From an uncultured Collinsella sp. (lineage in GTDB: Bacteria > Actinomycetota > Coriobacteriia > Coriobacteriales > Coriobacteriaceae): a stretch of 64,000 bases of DNA. Below the pieces are notes generated by a model, which was not told where the DNA came from, ran no database searches, and saw nothing but the letters and a program-made list of their open reading frames with translations. The stretch spans positions 1-64,000 of the forward strand of contig CATXID010000003.1 in the NCBI GenBank assembly GCA_958369225.1. Direction: 5' to 3'. This document shows, piece by piece, positions 40,437 to 50,514 of this stretch (the first letter of the stretch is position 1; each line of letters begins with the position of its first letter). A program made the translations under genes and the position numbers.

Positions 40437-43178
40437 GTGGCAGACGATATCAACAACAACGAGGGTATGGACGAGGCCGGCGACGCTGGTATGCCCGATG
40501 ATCTGAAGCGCCTGCTTGCCCGCGCTGAGCAGGGCGAGGACGGCGATCCGGATGCCTATAACCCCGATGCCGATGATGATGAGGAAGAAGACGACGACGG
40601 TGAGCTCGAGGAGAGCTTTGGCGAAGTCGACCGTGGTGCCTCTGCCGGCGAGGATATAAACGGCGGCCAGCTCCAGATTTCGGAGTTCGGCCGTGAGATG
40701 AAGCAGTCGTTCATCGAGTATTCGATGTCGGTCATCACGGCGCGCGCCCTGCCGGACGTGCGCGACGGCTTAAAGCCGGTTCACCGCCGCATTCTGTACG
40801 CGATGAACGAGAGCGGCATCTACCCCAATCGTCCGCACAAGAAGTCCGCTTGGACGGTCGGCGAAGTTATCGGTAAGTACCATCCGCACGGTGACTTCGC
40901 GGTCTATGAGGCCATGGTCCGCCTGGCGCAGTGGTTCTCCATGCGCACGCCGCTCATCGACGGTCACGGCAACTTCGGCAACATCGACGGCGACGGCGCC
41001 GCCGCCATGCGTTACACCGAGAGCCGCCTGGCAAAGCCCGCCATGGAGCTCCTGCGTGACCTGCAGAAGGACACCGTCGACTGGCAGCCCAACTACGACG
41101 AGTCGCTCGCCGAGCCTCAGGCACTGCCCGCGCGTTTCCCCAACCTGCTGGTCAACGGCAGCCAGGGCATCGCCGTCGGCATGGCCACCAACATCGCCCC
41201 GCACAACCTCACCGAGGCGATCGAGGCCACGTGCTACCTGATCGACAACCCCGACGCCACCGTCGATGAGCTCATGCAGATCATGCCCGGTCCGGACTTC
41301 CCCACCGGTGCCATCATCATGGGCAGTGCCGGCATTAAGCAGAGCTACGAGACCGGTCGCGGCTCCATCACCGTGCGCGCCAAGGCTCATGTGGAGTCCA
41401 CCAAGACCGGCCGTAGCCGCCTGGTCTTTACCGAGATTCCCTACATGGTCAACAAGGGCACCCTGCAGGAGAAGATCGCCCAACTCGTCAACGACAAGCG
41501 CATCGAGGGTATCTCGGATATGCGCGATGAGTCCAACCAGAAGGGTATCCGTCTGGTCATCGAGCTCAAGAAGGGCGTTATCCCGCAGGTCGTGCTCAAC
41601 AACCTGTACAAGTACACCTCGCTGCAGACGACCTTCGGCGCCAACAACCTGGCGCTTGTCAACGGCGTTCCCAAATGCCTGAGCCTGCGCGAGATGCTGC
41701 AGCACTACATCGACCACCAGGTCGACGTCGTCACCCGCCGCACCCGCTTTGACCTTAAGAAGGCCCAGGCGCGTGCGCATATCCTCGAGGGCTACCTGAT
41801 GGCTCTCGACCATATCGACGAGGTCATCAGCATCATCCGCTCCTCGCAGACCGACTCTGAGGCCAGCGGTCGCCTGATCGAGCGTTTTGGCTTTACGCCC
41901 GAGCAGACCACGGCCATCCTCGAGATGAAGCTGCGCCGCCTGACCGGCCTGGAGCGCGACAAGATTCAGGAAGAGCTGGACGGCTTGCGCCGCGCCATCG
42001 CCTACTACGAGGACCTGTTGGCGCACGAGGAGAAAATCCTGGGCGTCATCAAGGAAGAGATGCGCGAGATCTCCAAGAAGTTCGGCGACAAGCGCCGCAC
42101 CGAGATCAGCCATGTCGAGAAGGACCTGGACGTCGAAGACCTGATTGCCGACGAGGACATGGTCGTGACCATCACCCACACCGGCTACGTCAAGCGCATC
42201 CCGGTGGCCGCCTACCGCGCCCAAAAGCGCGGCGGCAAGGGCGTGTCGGGCGTCAACCTCAAAGAGGACGATGTCATCGACGAGATGTTTATCGCATCCA
42301 CGCACGAGTACGTGCTGTTCTTCTCGAGCAAGGGCAAGGTCTATCGCCTGAAGGTGCACGAGCTGCCGGTTGGCACGCGCCAGGCCCGCGGCACCGCGAT
42401 CGTCAACCTGCTGCCTTTCGAAGAGGGCGAGAAGATCGCGAGCGTCATCAGCTGCCGCGAGTTCCCCGCCGACGAGTACCTGATGTTTGCCACCAAGAGC
42501 GGCATGGTCAAGAAGACCGTGATGAGCGCCTACGACCGTAGCCGCCGCGACGGCCTGATCGCCATCAACCTGAGGGACGACGACGCACTGCTCGCTGTAC
42601 GTCGCGTGCGCGAGGGCGACAAGATCATCATGGCAACCACCGCGGGCAAGGCGATTATGTTCCCCGAGGACCAGGTGCGCGCCACCGGTCGCGATACCAG
42701 CGGCGTTCGCGGCATTGGCATGAAGGAAGGCGTGAGCGTTCTGGGCATGGAAGTCACCAACGGCAATGGCGACCTGTTCGTCATCACCGAGCGCGGCTAC
42801 GGCAAGCGCACGCCGGTTGCGGACTACCCGGAGCAGAACCGCGGCGGTCAGGGCGTCTACACCATCCAGATGACCGAGCGCAAGGGTAACCTCGCAGCCA
42901 TGAAGACGGTGGGCCCGCAGCATGAGCTGTTCATCGTGACGGAGGGCGCGACGGTCATTCGCGTCAAGACCGACGAGATCAGCCAAACCGGTCGCGCCAC
43001 CCAGGGCGTCAAGATGATGACCGTCGACGACAACGACCGTGTATGCGCCGTAGCCCGCATGACAGCAGCCAAGGAAAAGCCCGAAGGCGAAGGTACCGAG
43101 GCCGCAGCCGATGCCGAAGAGGCCCCAGTCGACCTAGGCGACGGCAACGACATGCCAGAGGATCTCCTCGACGAGTAA
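40437..43178 (+). CDS. gyrA: DNA gyrase subunit A
   Basis: GyrA is the cutting-and-joining subunit of gyrase. The N-terminal 70 residues are an acidic extension (Asp/Glu runs). The core then shows LPDVRDGLKPVHRRILYAM, IGKYHPHGDFAVYEA, the active-site Tyr in AMRYTESRL, and NYDESLAEPQALPARFPNLL. The C-terminal part has the beta-pinwheel repeats, including the GyrA box QKRGGKGV, and ends in another acidic tail. The residue equal to E. coli Ser83 is Phe (residue 154, codon at 40896). It starts with GTG behind AGGAGG and ends before a terminator. Confidence 0.97.
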   Translation: MADDINNNEGMDEAGDAGMPDDLKRLLARAEQGEDGDPDAYNPDADDDEEEDDDGELEESFGEVDRGASAGEDINGGQLQISEFGREMKQSFIEYSMSVITARALPDVRDGLKPVHRRILYAMNESGIYPNRPHKKSAWTVGEVIGKYHPHGDFAVYEAMVRLAQWFSMRTPLIDGHGNFGNIDGDGAAAMRYTESRLAKPAMELLRDLQKDTVDWQPNYDESLAEPQALPARFPNLLVNGSQGIAVGMATNIAPHNLTEAIEATCYLIDNPDATVDELMQIMPGPDFPTGAIIMGSAGIKQSYETGRGSITVRAKAHVESTKTGRSRLVFTEIPYMVNKGTLQEKIAQLVNDKRIEGISDMRDESNQKGIRLVIELKKGVIPQVVLNNLYKYTSLQTTFGANNLALVNGVPKCLSLREMLQHYIDHQVDVVTRRTRFDLKKAQARAHILEGYLMALDHIDEVISIIRSSQTDSEASGRLIERFGFTPEQTTAILEMKLRRLTGLERDKIQEELDGLRRAIAYYEDLLAHEEKILGVIKEEMREISKKFGDKRRTEISHVEKDLDVEDLIADEDMVVTITHTGYVKRIPVAAYRAQKRGGKGVSGVNLKEDDVIDEMFIASTHEYVLFFSSKGKVYRLKVHELPVGTRQARGTAIVNLLPFEEGEKIASVISCREFPADEYLMFATKSGMVKKTVMSAYDRSRRDGLIAINLRDDDALLAVRRVREGDKIIMATTAGKAIMFPEDQVRATGRDTSGVRGIGMKEGVSVLGMEVTNGNGDLFVITERGYGKRTPVADYPEQNRGGQGVYTIQMTERKGNLAAMKTVGPQHELFIVTEGATVIRVKTDEISQTGRATQGVKMMTVDDNDRVCAVARMTAAKEKPEGEGTEAAADAEEAPVDLGDGNDMPEDLLDE

Positions 43179-43218
43179 GAGGAACCGGCTGGTAGAAAAT
43201 ATCAGACCCCATATATCG

Positions 43219-43252
43219 GCGGTCGGCGCACCTGCGCGCCGACCGCTTTTTT
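43219..43252 (+). terminator. gyrA terminator
   Basis: A 12-bp stem (GCGGTCGGCGCA with TGCGCGCCGACCGC, one bulge) is followed by TTTTTT. Confidence 0.9.
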
Positions 43253-43435
43253 GAAAATCTTTGAACCCCACGTCTGCCCCGGCTGCTCGGCGGCATGCGA
43301 AGTCGATCGCGAGTTCCGCACGAGCCGGAGAGCACTTAATGTGCTCTCCGTGCGAGCAGGACTGTCCGAGCAGGCGACTTCGCATGCCGCCGGGCAGCCG
43401 GGGCAGACACCCCACCCAAAGTTTTTCAAAAAAGT
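43246..43435. repeat. 190-base imperfect palindrome between gyrA and tRNA-Ile
   Basis: The central part (43272-43408) is a long hairpin: GTCTGCCCCGGCTGC with GCAGCCGGGGCAGAC, GGCGGCATGCGAAGTCG with CGACTTCGCATGCCGCC, and the core AGAGCACTT with its partner. The outer flanks CTTTTTTGAAAATCTTTG and the reverse of CAAAGTTTTTCAAAAAAG also pair. No gene of normal codon use fits inside. Confidence 0.75.
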
Positions 43436-43437
43436 TG

Positions 43438-43467
43438 TTGACGCGCGCGTAACGACTCGTCTAATAT
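43438..43467 (+). promoter_or_regulatory. Candidate tRNA-Ile promoter
   Basis: TTGACG (43438-43443) and TAATAT (43462-43467) are separated by 18 bases and end 15 bases before tRNA-Ile. Confidence 0.6.
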
Positions 43468-43481
43468 ATCCCTTGCGCGAT

Positions 43482-43558
43482 GGACCTGTAGCTCAGTTGG
43501 TTAGAGCGTCCGGCTGATAACCGGGAGGTCACAAGTTCGAATCTTGTCAGGTCCACCA
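43482..43558 (+). tRNA. tRNA-Ile (anticodon GAU), copy 1
   Basis: Acceptor GGACCTG pairs with CAGGTCC, the anticodon loop is CTGATAA and the T-arm is AAGTTCGAATCTT. The 3' CCA is encoded. It is identical to copy 2. Confidence 0.97.
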
Positions 43559-43571
43559 CTTTCTTTCGCAA

Positions 43572-43613
43572 TAAACACCCCAGCGAGAGCCGAGTCGCCG
43601 CTGGGGTGTTTAT
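43572..43613 (+). terminator. Terminator between tRNA-Ile and tRNA-Ala
   Basis: The stem AAACACCCCAGCG with CGCTGGGGTGTTT encloses a loop and is followed by ATTACTTT. Because it lies between two tRNAs it may act partially. Confidence 0.65.
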
Positions 43614-43625
43614 TACTTTCTCCGT

Positions 43626-43701
43626 GGGGGTTTAGCTCAGCTGGGAGAGCGCGGGCTTTGCAAGCCTGAGGTCAGGGGTTCGATCCCCCTAACCTCCACC
43701 A
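43626..43701 (+). tRNA. tRNA-Ala (anticodon UGC)
   Basis: Acceptor GGGGGTT pairs with AACCTCC (one G-U), the anticodon loop is TTTGCAA and the T-arm is GGGGTTCGATCCCC. CCA is encoded. Confidence 0.97.
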
Positions 43702-43705
43702 TGAT

Positions 43706-43782
43706 GGACCTGTAGCTCAGTTGGTTAGAGCGTCCGGCTGATAACCGGGAGGTCACAAGTTCGAATCTTGTCAGGTCCACCA
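43706..43782 (+). tRNA. tRNA-Ile (anticodon GAU), copy 2
   Basis: Identical in sequence to copy 1 (43482-43558) and only four bases after tRNA-Ala, so probably processed from one transcript with it. Confidence 0.97.
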
Positions 43783-43795
43783 TCAAAACGTTAAG

Positions 43796-43826
43796 AGCCC
43801 TGGGGCATTGCCTCGGGGCTTTTTTC
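43796..43826 (+). terminator. tRNA cluster terminator
   Basis: AGCCC and GGGGCT arms with an internal GGGGCA/TGCCTC pairing are followed by TTTTTTC. Confidence 0.75.
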
Positions 43827-43834
43827 TTATCCAA

Positions 43835-43875
43835 CAAAGTAGTCAAAATAGCCCCGTCCCAAATTAACTACTTTG
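43835..43875. repeat. Small inverted repeat around CCCCGTCCCA
   Basis: Arms CAAAGTAG (43835-43842) and CTACTTTG (43868-43875) flank the block CCCCGTCCCAAA. The same block, CCCCGTCCCAGA, occurs near 60227, after another terminator. Confidence 0.45.
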
Positions 43876-43965
43876 ATTTTGTGTGCTGGGCGAAAGATTG
43901 GGTAGTATAGCTATTCAATGCGGCGACCCTGCCGTGCGTTAACCGCTATGTACCGGAGGTGTTCC

Positions 43966-44466
43966 ATGGTTCGTGTCGACATAGAGACCATCGTCATGGC
44001 CGCCGGTCCCGTGCCATCGCTTATCGTGCTTCGCGAGCGCTGCGGCAAGTCGGATTCGACGGCACCCCTGCGTTCGCTTTCCATTCAGACCGGCTCGTTT
44101 GAGGCCGCGGCCATTAGCCGTGGCATCGATAACGGTCGCGCCGAGCGCCCGATAACGCATGACCTGCTGCTTGACACCGTCGATGCCCTGGGCGCCAAGC
44201 TCGAGCGCATCGAGATCGTTCGCGCCGAGCCGCCGGTGTTCTATGCGACGATTGTCGTGCTGGTCGATGGTGGCGAGCGCAAGGTTGACGCCCGCCCCAG
44301 TGACGCCATTGCCCTTGCCGTGCGCAGTAATGCCCCCATGTTTGTGGAGGACGACATCATGAATCGCCTGGGTACCGTTTCTGCCCATGCCGAGGAAGTT
44401 GACGACGAGCAAGAGTTCGAGAAGTTCGACGAGTTCGTCCATACGCTCTCCCCCGATGATTTCTAA
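43966..44466 (+). CDS. Bifunctional nuclease-family protein (DUF151)
   Basis: The protein (166 residues) belongs to the BFN/DUF151 family (PF02577). Family features are IETIVMAAGPVPSLIVLRE, the ITHDLLLDTVDALGAKLERIEI helix, and DARPSDAIALAVRSNAPMFV. Mycobacterial relatives bind replication or repair partners and plant versions have nuclease activity. I used the ATG at 43966 with GGAGG upstream. It likely forms a unit with the two following genes. Confidence 0.85.
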   Translation: MVRVDIETIVMAAGPVPSLIVLRERCGKSDSTAPLRSLSIQTGSFEAAAISRGIDNGRAERPITHDLLLDTVDALGAKLERIEIVRAEPPVFYATIVVLVDGGERKVDARPSDAIALAVRSNAPMFVEDDIMNRLGTVSAHAEEVDDEQEFEKFDEFVHTLSPDDF

Positions 44467-44496
44467 ATGTCTGGTACGCGAGCGGAGAGGTCGCTG

Positions 44497-44853
44497 ATGG
44501 GTACCCGCGTATCGGCTGAAGCGGCCGCCATCGCGCGTGAAGCCCAGATGCGCTCGGAGGCATCCGAGGCGGCTCGCATCGCCTATGTGACGCAGGCCCG
44601 CACGCTTCGCGAGCGCCGCGGCTCCTATATCAAGATGGTTATCATCTCCGCCCTTGTCGCGGTAATCTGTTCTCGTCTTCGTGGTACAGTTGGTGCGCTT
44701 GGGTTTTCGATTTCAACAGGCTTGGTAATCTGGGGTGTGGTCGATGCAGTAATGCTGACCAACCAGATCAAGGTGCTCGACAAGCGCGCGATGGATATGG
44801 TGCGCGCCCGCGACGCCGCCGCCAAGATCGCTGCCGAGGCACAAGAACTGTAA
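44497..44853 (+). CDS. Membrane protein, unknown function
   Basis: The protein (118 residues) starts with an Ala/Arg/Glu-rich cytoplasmic helix and has two transmembrane helices (about 46-63 and 69-86), then a charged helix. I placed the start at 44497, with GGAGAGG 6 bases upstream; an alternative ATG at 44467 directly follows the previous stop and would add ten residues. No family is recognised. Confidence 0.65.
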   Translation: MGTRVSAEAAAIAREAQMRSEASEAARIAYVTQARTLRERRGSYIKMVIISALVAVICSRLRGTVGALGFSISTGLVIWGVVDAVMLTNQIKVLDKRAMDMVRARDAAAKIAAEAQEL

Positions 44854-44883
44854 CGACGCCGGATTCGATGGGAAGGTCTAGAG

Positions 44884-45333
44884 ATGGCACAGGATATGCA
44901 GGACGCCGGTAACGTCTCCGCCGAGCTCGACGCCATGGTGTGTGACCTGATTGGTGCGTTCTTGGACGACCTTGCCGCCGGCGAGAATCCGGGCGTAGTT
45001 GTGGCGATCGAGGACGCTGCTTCCAACCGCTATCTGGCGGCACTCGACGAGGACGGCGAAGAGGCGTGCCTGGAGGCTGCCACCAACTTTATCTCCGAGC
45101 ACAAGATGGGCCTTAAGGATGAGGGCCTGGGCCGTATCGCCCGCTATGCCATCGGCTATACCGGCTGCGTCGAGATTGACGGCGGCTATCACGACGCCCT
45201 GCTCGTGAGCTTCTTCGAAACCACGCTCGAGAGCGGCTTTTCGGCATATGTGCTGTATGAGGGCATGGGTGCCGGCGATGGTTTTATGTGGAGCGACCCT
45301 GAACCTGCAGGTGAGGAAACCCCTCTCATCTAA
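44884..45333 (+). CDS. Conserved hypothetical protein
   Basis: The protein (149 residues) is acidic and soluble-looking. An N-terminal helix region is followed by mixed strands (VVVAIEDAASNRYLAAL, GYTGCVEIDGGYHDALLVSFFE) and a Gly/Pro-rich acidic tail. A GGAAGG-type site lies before the ATG. The neighbours are a BFN-family gene, a membrane protein and typA. I do not recognise a domain. Confidence 0.65.
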   Translation: MAQDMQDAGNVSAELDAMVCDLIGAFLDDLAAGENPGVVVAIEDAASNRYLAALDEDGEEACLEAATNFISEHKMGLKDEGLGRIARYAIGYTGCVEIDGGYHDALLVSFFETTLESGFSAYVLYEGMGAGDGFMWSDPEPAGEETPLI

Positions 45334-45450
45334 AATCGCTAAAATAAACGAGTTTTCGGTAAAAGGCTCAATATTCCCGCCGAGCGTTGCATTGCTGGGT
45401 GGGTCGCATACGCGTGCCGTTTGTATATGGATAGAAGATAGGGGAACTAC

Positions 45451-47289
<1,839 letters not shown>

Positions 47290-47316
47290 GTGCTGGGGCT
47301 TATAACCGCCAATAAG

Positions 47317-47354
47317 AAAGGGCGTCGACCGCAATGGTCGGCGCCCTTTTTGTT
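47317..47354 (+). terminator. typA terminator
   Basis: AAAGGGCG(T)CGACC and GGTCG(G)CGCCCTTT form a stem with a GCAAT loop, followed by TTTGTTT. Confidence 0.9.
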
Positions 47355-47378
47355 TCAATGGGGTCAGGTTGCTTTGCG

Positions 47379-47411
47379 CCACCACAAAGGTGCCTGGCCC
47401 TTTTGTGGTGG
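47379..47411 (-). terminator. Terminator of the bactofilin-like gene
   Basis: CCACCACAAAA and TTTGTGGTGG form a long stem with a GGCCAGGCAC-type loop. There is no long T-run, so confidence is moderate. Confidence 0.55.
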
Positions 47412-47418
47412 TTGGCGG

Positions 47419-48564
47419 CTAGGCGGTGGGGAGTCCTGGCGTGTTGGAGGCTTGTTGGGGTTTGAGGTGGGCGTTGCGCCAGATGATCTGGATAACGTAG
47501 CCGAGCATAAAGACAAATGCCACGCCGCTGATGAAGTCGCCGATGAGGGGAAGTCCTGTGAGGGCGCCTGCGGCCACACCGCCGACGGCTGCCATGGCGT
47601 AGCGGTTCTGGTTGTGTCCGATCATGCGGGCGATCGCGCACCCCGCAAAGGCGCTCGACACCAACGCGATGCCGATAACGCCGCACAAGAGGGCTCCGGC
47701 AAGCGACAGGCCGGCAATCGAGATAATCAGCAGCAGGACGGCGGGGACGACAGCAATCGTACCCAGAAGACCGCTCACCCACAGGGGCGTGGGGCGTTGG
47801 TGGAGCATTCCGGCGGCGCTGGCGGTCGCACGCGGAAAGACGAGCTCGAGCAACAGGGCGATAAAGCAGGTCGAGAGCGCTGCGGCGACGATGCCGCCGA
47901 CGATATCGTTAAGGGTGGAAGTATCTTCGTTCTCGGTGCGGTCGATCTTGAGCGCGCCGACCTCGGCTCCTGCGGCGCGCTCGGGGTCCTCGGAAACATG
48001 CGCGTTCACGGTGCCGGTGATGTGTGCGTTTTTACCCAAGATGAGCTTTTCGGCCCAAACCTCGACATCGCCGTCGACGGTGCCATCGATGGTCACGGTG
48101 TCGCCCGCGAGCACTGCCGACTTGGTAGAACCGCGCAGGGCAACCGTCTCGCCTATCGCATAGAAACAGCTGGCGGTGCTGTCGGCGTTGAGTACAACGT
48201 GCTGACCGGCCACTGTAACACTGCCATCGATCGTGGTTTTGGCGATGTCGATGGTGCGTGCCGCAAGACGAACGGCGCCACCCACGGTGCAGTCGCGAAT
48301 CGAGAGGGTCTCGCCCGCCGCGATGATATCGCGGCCGATGGAGGTGTCGTCCAGGTTGAGGCTCTGACCGGCCCAGTACAGGTCGCCTTCGACCCCGGAC
48401 GGGGTGGAGCCTTCGTCGGTCGTGAGTACGTTGCCGGCGGTGTCTGTGCCGGCGAACGAAGCCGTGGGAAGTACGGTCAGCGCAAGCACAATCAGTGCGA
48501 ACAGGAGGGCGATGCGGCCACGCGCTTTACGGCGCCGGGACGACGGTGCTAGGTTGCAAGGCAT
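47419..48564 (-). CDS. Bactofilin-like polymer-forming membrane protein
   Basis: The protein (380 residues) has a signal peptide or anchor (about 13-35), then a central segment (about 55-210) of short repeated strands with regularly spaced Gly and Ile/Val (VGGAVRLAARTIDIAKTTID, GDVEVWAEKLILGKNAHITG) like the right-handed beta-helix of bactofilins. The C-terminal part has about five transmembrane helices. Such proteins form cytoskeletal or envelope-linked polymers, although here the repeats are exported. The ATG at 48564 has AAGGA upstream. No partner gene is recognised. Confidence 0.7.
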   Translation of the reverse strand: MPCNLAPSSRRRKARGRIALLFALIVLALTVLPTASFAGTDTAGNVLTTDEGSTPSGVEGDLYWAGQSLNLDDTSIGRDIIAAGETLSIRDCTVGGAVRLAARTIDIAKTTIDGSVTVAGQHVVLNADSTASCFYAIGETVALRGSTKSAVLAGDTVTIDGTVDGDVEVWAEKLILGKNAHITGTVNAHVSEDPERAAGAEVGALKIDRTENEDTSTLNDIVGGIVAAALSTCFIALLLELVFPRATASAAGMLHQRPTPLWVSGLLGTIAVVPAVLLLIISIAGLSLAGALLCGVIGIALVSSAFAGCAIARMIGHNQNRYAMAAVGGVAAGALTGLPLIGDFISGVAFVFMLGYVIQIIWRNAHLKPQQASNTPGLPTA

Positions 48565-48670
48565 AGTGAATCCTTCGTTAGATACTCGACATGTATCTAA
48601 CAGGGTACCCAACGCGCGGGTGCTCTAAAAGAACCTCTCGGTTGCATTTCGGAGGGCTGTGCCGTGCTGT

Positions 48671-49360
48671 CTACTTTTTGCGATGCAAAAAACGTGCGAT
48701 GTCGTCCTCGGTGGGGCTTTTGATGTCAAAGCGCAGCGAGAGCCAGCGCAGACCCATGGTCACGACAACGCATACGACTAGCGCGGCGACATTGCTGACC
48801 AAGCCACTCATGACGAGGCTTACATAGCTTGCCGATCCGGCGATGGCCGCGATGGCATAAAAGTTAGTGCGTTGGAAAATGCCCGGAACCACGCCCATAA
48901 AGCCGTCGCGCAACATGCCGCCACCCACCGCGGTGAAGAAGCCCATCATGATGCACACCGCCGGCGCAAAGCCGTAGACCAGCGCCTTGTCTGCGCCAGT
49001 TGCCGCATAGATGCCGACCGAGATGATGTCGAGCAGGGGAATGAGTTTCTCGGGTTTATCGACGATTGCCGGGAAGATGTAGATGATGGCCGCCGTGGCG
49101 ATGGAGAGCGGCAGCGCCATCGGTTGGTTGAGGATGTAGACGTTGCCCACTTGCAGTGTCATATCGCGCAAAAGACCGCCGCCCAGACCGCAGACCACCG
49201 CGAGTGCGACCGCGCCCACCAGGTCAAGCTTATGCTCGCGCGCGACCAGCACGCCCGAGATCGATGCCGCGACAACAGCGAACATCTCGAGCCAAAAGGG
49301 GATAGCGACCATGGCATCCGAGGCATGTGAGGTAACGGTCATAGCGGCGACGACGGGCAA
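48671..49360 (-). CDS. TRIC-type cation channel family protein (UPF0126, YicG-like)
   Basis: The protein (229 residues) has about seven hydrophobic helices and two copies of the family signature: GLGGGLLRDMTL and GGGMLRDGFMG. The family (PF03458) includes bacterial TRIC trimeric channels; ion specificity is not known here. I kept TTG at 49360 because AAAGGA lies 7 bases before it, while the first ATG (49342) has none. Confidence 0.85.
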   Translation of the reverse strand: MPVVAAMTVTSHASDAMVAIPFWLEMFAVVAASISGVLVAREHKLDLVGAVALAVVCGLGGGLLRDMTLQVGNVYILNQPMALPLSIATAAIIYIFPAIVDKPEKLIPLLDIISVGIYAATGADKALVYGFAPAVCIMMGFFTAVGGGMLRDGFMGVVPGIFQRTNFYAIAAIAGSASYVSLVMSGLVSNVAALVVCVVVTMGLRWLSLRFDIKSPTEDDIARFLHRKK

Positions 49361-49586
49361 GATGGGGTCCTTTGAGTTGCGAGTTTAGACAATGCCCGTA
49401 CATAGTACATGGTTGGCGGGCATCGCGCCCTCATTCCTCGGCAAACGGTCGGGACTGGGCGCGGGCGTAAGCACCAAACGTGCACGTCAGCCTCCAAAGA
49501 TGTCGAAAAATGTCGGTTTTGGAGGGTGGTGTACACATTTGTGATTTTGGGCCGGGATCGAACGTGATACGGGCGCGGGTTGAATA
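49361..49586. other. Non-coding stretch before the Ser tRNA module
   Basis: I see no gene here. Short inverted repeats and the tail of a GGAGGG-type tRNA-end fragment are present, leading into the palindromic module. Confidence 0.4.
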
Positions 49587-49725
49587 GGAGGGATGTCCAA
49601 ATTTTGAGCGAAGCTCAAAATTTATCCGGTCGGCTGGCGCCGACCGCGCTGCGCTAAAAACGCGCCGCTGGCGCGTTTTCTTTACGCTCCGCGCCCTGGC
49701 GGGTTCGAATCCCTCCTCCTCCGCC
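49587..49725 (+). repeat. tRNA-associated palindromic module, Ser copy
   Basis: The left edge is GGAGGGAT, a piece of the tRNA-Ser 3' end. Hairpins AAATTTTGAGC/GCTCAAAATTT, CGGTCGG/CCGACCG and AAAACGCGCC/GCGCGTTTT follow, then the box CTTTACGCTCCGCGCCC. The right edge (49701-49725) is a 25-base copy of the tRNA-Ser 3' end, running opposite to the real tRNA (49792-49816). Confidence 0.7.
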
Positions 49726-49752
49726 GTATTTGCTTGAACATGACTCGATAAC

Positions 49753-49780
49753 AAAAAAGCTCCCATTGTTGGGAGCTTTC
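49753..49780 (-). terminator. tRNA-Ser(CGA) terminator
   Basis: AAGCTCCCA and TGGGAGCTT arms (minus strand) with a short loop are followed by TTTTTTG. Confidence 0.8.
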
Positions 49781-49790
49781 TCAAGCAAAA

Positions 49791-49881
49791 TGGCGGAGGA
49801 GGAGGGATTCGAACCCTCGTGACCTTATACAGGCCAAACGGTTTTCGAGACCGCCGCATTCAACCACTCTGCCACCCCTCC
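49791..49881 (-). tRNA. tRNA-Ser (anticodon CGA)
   Basis: A class II tRNA with long variable arm: acceptor GGAGGGG/CTCCTCC, anticodon loop CTCGAAA, T-arm GGGTTCGAATCCC, discriminator G and an encoded CCA. It is 91 bases long. Confidence 0.95.
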
Positions 49882-49890
49882 GCGTGGGGT

Positions 49891-49920
49891 AAAAACAAAG
49901 CAGGCTCAAAGGCCTGCTTT
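49891..49920 (-). terminator. tRNA-Ser(GGA) terminator
   Basis: AAAGCAGG and CCTGCTTT arms are followed by GTTTTT on the minus strand. Confidence 0.75.
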
Positions 49921-49929
49921 GGAATTAAC

Positions 49930-50020
49930 TGGCGGAGAGTCAGGGATTTGAACCCTGGAGACGCTTTTGACGCCTACACGATTTCCAATCGTGCTCCTTC
50001 GGCCACTCGGACAACTCTCC
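49930..50020 (-). tRNA. tRNA-Ser (anticodon GGA)
   Basis: A class II tRNA: acceptor GGAGAGT/ACTCTCC, anticodon loop TTGGAAA, T-arm AGGGTTCAAATCCCT, discriminator G and encoded CCA. It is 91 bases long. Confidence 0.95.
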
Positions 50021-50514
50021 GTTAAATGCGAAAGTCAGTATACACGAGGAATCGCAAAGTGCAAACAGAAAACTTGGCATTTTTTGAAACGCTTGGCTTC
50101 GTGACGGGATCTAGGAGGCCAAAAACGGGCTCTGACCAGCATGGCAGCATGCAGCAAATTGTTCAAAATAGGTATTTATAAACGACGTGGCAGCAATTTT
50201 AAAAATCTTTGAACGGTGTTGTGAGCCACTGGTATGCATTTTGCGACCACAGCCTTGCAATTGCTGACCTGCAGTTTGATTTGGTTTGTCCCCGTGGCGC
50301 CGTATCTTGTCCACAGATCCGTCAAGCATTTGGTCAGCATTTGGTTGGAAGACGCATGAAGTGCCGTGTGAGTATGGACATATGTGGAGGTCATGAGGTT
50401 GTAGCTGCATATTCTTGCAGCCTGGGAGGTTGAAAGATATTATTACCAAGTCTTTTCCTGCTTCAGGCGCACCTTCACGACCTGAAGCCACATTTGCCCA
50501 GAGGAGGTGACAAT
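50021..50514 (+). promoter_or_regulatory. rpsF leader and promoter region
   Basis: This stretch of nearly 500 bases holds no gene. It contains AT-rich sequence, an element at 50305-50345 that resembles the adhesin leader at 12376-12415, and a hairpin GCTTCAGG/CCTGAAGC (50460-50488) with a 13-base loop, 25 bases before the rpsF ribosome binding site. The hairpin is where an autogenous S6:S18 leader would lie, but I cannot confirm its motif. Confidence 0.45.

Noticed and set aside
40770..42986. 738-codon open frame antisense to gyrA
   Set aside because: It is a shadow of a high-GC gene. The gyrA frame is unmistakable and the antisense product matches no family known to me.
43202..43517. Open frames on both strands across the gyrA-tRNA gap that give similar Cys-Pro-Gly-Cys peptides
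   Set aside because: The similarity arises because the DNA is palindromic. There is no convincing ribosome binding site and one frame runs into tRNA-Ile.
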